From NCBI GenBank assembly GCA_934678955.1, contig CAKUSI010000183.1:1-7136 (forward strand): a DNA stretch of 7,136 nt, in the 5' to 3' direction. The notes under the pieces are model-generated. The model did not search any database. It worked only from the letters and a program-made list of their open reading frames with translations, and was not told the DNA's origin. Made by a program: the position numbers and the translations under genes. Below are positions 5,635 through 7,136 of this stretch, one piece after another. This stretch comes from an uncultured Austwickia sp. Lineage in GTDB: Bacteria > Actinomycetota > Actinomycetes > Actinomycetales > Dermatophilaceae. Numbering within the stretch: the stretch's first letter is position 1; the number at the start of each line of letters is the position of its first letter.

Positions 5635-5784
5635 CTACTCGTGTTCGATCACGTATGACCCGCCGTCGAGCGCGCGGGCCGCTTCCGTTTCGGGCGCTCT
5701 CAGCAGGTTGATCAGCGCGGCCAGCAGTCCGCCCCAGATCACCAGCATGAACAGGACCATCATCAGGATCGAAATGCCGGTCAC
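5635..5784 (-). CDS. metS: MetS-like small subunit of methionine/alanine NSS transporter
   Basis: The product is 49 residues, starting at GTG 5784 with GAGGAG 5 nt upstream: MTGISILMMVLFMLVIWGG, then LLAALINLLRAPE and a charged tail ending SYVIEHE. A single membrane helix near residues 4-28 with a WGGL..A core, tiny size and position after an NSS-family permease match MetS, the accessory subunit needed with MetP for methionine uptake in Corynebacterium. A longer in-frame reading from an ATG at 5823 runs through the upstream duplicated segment in an unlikely frame and lacks a good ribosome binding site. The GTG overlaps the stop of the preceding small ORF (GTGA), suggesting coupled translation with metP. 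Confidence 0.83.
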   Translation of the reverse strand: MTGISILMMVLFMLVIWGGLLAALINLLRAPETEAARALDGGSYVIEHE

Positions 5785-5867
5785 GGTGTCTCCTCGCACT
5801 CGTCGGACTCCCACCGCCGGCACCGCGGCCGACCCACCAGCCGCACGCGTCCGTCCTCGCCGCTCAC
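5781..5867 (-). CDS. Hypothetical 28-aa small ORF, copy 2, between metP and metS
   Basis: It runs from GTG (5867-5865) to TGA (5783-5781); peptide starts MSGEDGRVRL, has a basic middle (GRPRCRRW) and ends WESDECEETP, with two cysteines. The start overlaps the stop of copy 1 and the stop overlaps the metS start, both as GTGA. A GAGGAG ribosome binding site lies upstream inside the end of copy 1. It differs from copy 1 by one base, changing Val5 to Asp. I do not recognise the peptide. It may be translated, or may just be an open spacer. Confidence 0.35.
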   Translation of the reverse strand: MSGEDGRVRLVGRPRCRRWESDECEETP

Positions 5868-5950
5868 GGTGTCTCCTCGCACTCGTCGGACTCCCACCGC
5901 CGGCACCGCGGCCGACCCACCAGCCGCACGCGTCCGACCTCGCCGCTCAC
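5864..5950 (-). CDS. Hypothetical 28-aa small ORF, copy 1, overlapping the metP stop
   Basis: It runs from GTG (5950-5948), overlapping the metP TGA (5949-5947), to TGA (5866-5864). GAAGGGG in the last metP codons lies 8 nt before the GTG. The peptide starts MSGEVGRVRL and ends WESDECEETP. By hand count 25 of 28 sense codons end in G or C, with about 79% and 61% GC at first and second positions. That 3>1>2 order is expected of real coding sequence in such a genome, though the sample is small. No membrane segment or known domain is visible. The unknowns are whether it is made and whether it acts with MetPS. Confidence 0.35.
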   Translation of the reverse strand: MSGEVGRVRLVGRPRCRRWESDECEETP

Positions 5951-7136
5951 GGTCGCGGCCCCTTCGCTCCGTCGTCGCCATCCGGCCGATCCGCAACACG
6001 ATCATGCGCGCGGTCGCGCTCCGCCGCCTCGATCAGGGCGTCGTCGTCCGCGGCCGGGTCATAGGTGTGCTGGAGGCCCAGGCGCACCTTCTTGTTCCAC
6101 GGCAGCAGGCTCAGCACGATCGCGATGATCGGCAGCGCGATCGCCATGCCCCAGCCGAAGAGGTTCACGAAGCCCTGCGGGTAGCCCTCGTACCCGTCAC
6201 TCAGCCTGGTCACGAGGTCCTGGCGCAGCATCACGAACAGCGCGATCGGCAGCACCACGCCGATCAGTGCCATCCACAGCCACCCGATCGGGAAGTTGCC
6301 GTGGTGGCGCAGGTGGTCGCGCAGCGTCGGCAGGGACCGGAAGAGCCACGTGATCAGCACCATCGCCACCATCGCGACCGCGAGGATGCCGAAGCTGTTG
6401 ACGAACGCGTCGACCGTGTCGAGCACGTACAGCCCCGAGGCCGTCCCGAAGAACACGCAGCTCACGATGGCGATCGGCACGCAGATCGCCAGGGTCGCCG
6501 GCACGCGGCCGAGGCCCAGCTTCTCTCGGACGGCCGAGACGCAGACCTCCAGCAGCGACACCAGCGACGTGATGCCCGCGAGCAGCAGCGAGATGAAGAA
6601 CAGGACGCCGAGCAGGGTGCCGCCGGGCGCCTCGTTGATGATCGTCGGGAACGCGATGAACGCCAGGCCGATCCCGCTGCTGACCACCTCGCTCACGGCC
6701 ACGTTCGCGGCCGCCGCCATGAAGCCGAGCGCGGCGAAGACGCCGATGCCCGCGAGCAGCTCGAAAGAGCTGTTGGCGAAGCCGACCACGAGGCCGGAGT
6801 TGGTGACGTCGGTGCGGCGGTCCACGTACGAGGAGTACGTGATCATGATCCCGAAGCCGACCGACAGCGAGAAGAAGATCTGGCCGACGGCCGACATCCA
6901 CACCTTGTAATCGGTGAGCGCCGACCAATTGGGCTGGAAGAACGCCTCCAGCCCCTGCGCCGCGCCCGGCAGGAGCAGGGCCTGCACCACGAGGATGCCG
7001 AACGCCACGATCAGCGTCGGGATGAAGATCACGGACAGCATCCCGACGCCCTTGTTGACCCCGAGCGCCATGATCACGATGAGCACGAGCCACACGGCGA
7101 TCAGCGGCAGCAGCACGCCGGGCACGACGTCGGCGC
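5947..7136 (-). CDS. metP: Methionine/alanine NSS-family transporter MetP (N-terminal part outside window)
   Basis: The frame is open from the right edge, so 395 C-terminal residues are visible and the start is outside; the GTG at 7125 is internal. This sodium-coupled (LeuT-fold) permease imports methionine and alanine. Visible landmarks are the transmembrane 6 block VWMSAVGQIFFSLSVGFGIM with the SVGFG unwound segment, followed by ITYSSYV; NSSFELLAGIG; and the transmembrane 8 block LLLAGITSLVSLLEV, where the T-S pair corresponds to LeuT Na2-site residues. About eight or nine hydrophobic helices remain, followed by a hydrophilic, acidic C-terminal tail. The missing N-terminus should hold the first helices and the substrate/sodium residues of transmembrane 1. 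The stop overlaps the GTG of a small ORF, and MetS is encoded 163 bp further on, supporting the MetP assignment over a generic sodium/amino-acid symporter. Confidence 0.9.
   Translation of the reverse strand, partial: ADVVPGVLLPLIAVWLVLIVIMALGVNKGVGMLSVIFIPTLIVAFGILVVQALLLPGAAQGLEAFFQPNWSALTDYKVWMSAVGQIFFSLSVGFGIMITYSSYVDRRTDVTNSGLVVGFANSSFELLAGIGVFAALGFMAAAANVAVSEVVSSGIGLAFIAFPTIINEAPGGTLLGVLFFISLLLAGITSLVSLLEVCVSAVREKLGLGRVPATLAICVPIAIVSCVFFGTASGLYVLDTVDAFVNSFGILAVAMVAMVLITWLFRSLPTLRDHLRHHGNFPIGWLWMALIGVVLPIALFVMLRQDLVTRLSDGYEGYPQGFVNLFGWGMAIALPIIAIVLSLLPWNKKVRLGLQHTYDPAADDDALIEAAERDRAHDRVADRPDGDDGAKGPRP

Larger units (their letters stand above)
5781..5953. repeat. 83-bp tandem duplication with a 7-bp partial third copy
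   Basis: Unit 1 is 5781-5863 and unit 2 is 5864-5946; they are identical except for one base (T at 5854, A at 5937). TCACGGT at 5947-5953 starts a third unit and contains the metP stop. Each unit border carries the same TCACGGT word, a likely microhomology for the duplication. Confidence 0.95.

Noticed and set aside
5635..5823. Longer MetS start at 5823
   Set aside because: The 13-residue extension reads the duplicated segment in a different frame, lacks a ribosome binding site, and MetS proteins begin at the MTGI-type sequence used here.
6296..6910. 204-residue plus-strand open frame
   Set aside because: Antisense to metP with no motif of its own.
5947..7125. Complete MetP starting at the GTG at 7125
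   Set aside because: The frame stays open upstream to the window edge, and the protein would lack the first helices of the NSS fold.

Overview
The window is high-GC DNA whose genes use G/C-rich third codon positions and frequent GTG starts. Together with an ECF sigma factor followed by a CU044_5270-like membrane protein, an apparently leaderless xth transcript and a MetP/MetS transporter pair, this points to an actinomycete (Actinomycetota). I cannot fix the genus. There is no rRNA, tRNA, insertion sequence or CRISPR array.

Layout. Positions 1-1188 (minus strand): an ECF sigma factor gene overlaps by ATGA a single-pass membrane protein gene that runs off the left edge. A 182-bp divergent intergenic region separates it from a plus-strand gene (1371-2528) for a membrane-anchored thermonuclease-fold protein with a small C-terminal Cys-containing module. 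Positions 2529-2813 hold no gene but three consecutive inverted repeats, then a probable leaderless promoter for xth (exonuclease III / AP endonuclease, 2814-3674). Positions 3675-4384, between the convergent xth and metA genes, are non-coding and built of repeats: a degenerate 19-bp tandem array nested inside three 115-bp units.

From 4385 to the right edge everything is on the minus strand and concerns methionine. In transcription order it reads metP (sodium-coupled Met/Ala importer, 5' end missing), two near-identical 28-codon small ORFs made by an 83-bp tandem duplication, metS (small transporter subunit), a 329-bp spacer, and metA (homoserine O-acyltransferase). MetA carries Glu111, the residue associated with acetyl-CoA rather than succinyl-CoA use. 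The locus therefore combines uptake and synthesis of methionine. A strong nested inverted repeat upstream of metA is a candidate control site.

The most unusual observation is the metP-sORF-sORF-metS chain. All three junctions are GTGA stop/start overlaps, and the small ORF has coding-like base composition. It could be a duplicated, undescribed micropeptide of the MetPS transporter, or a duplicated spacer that happens to stay open.
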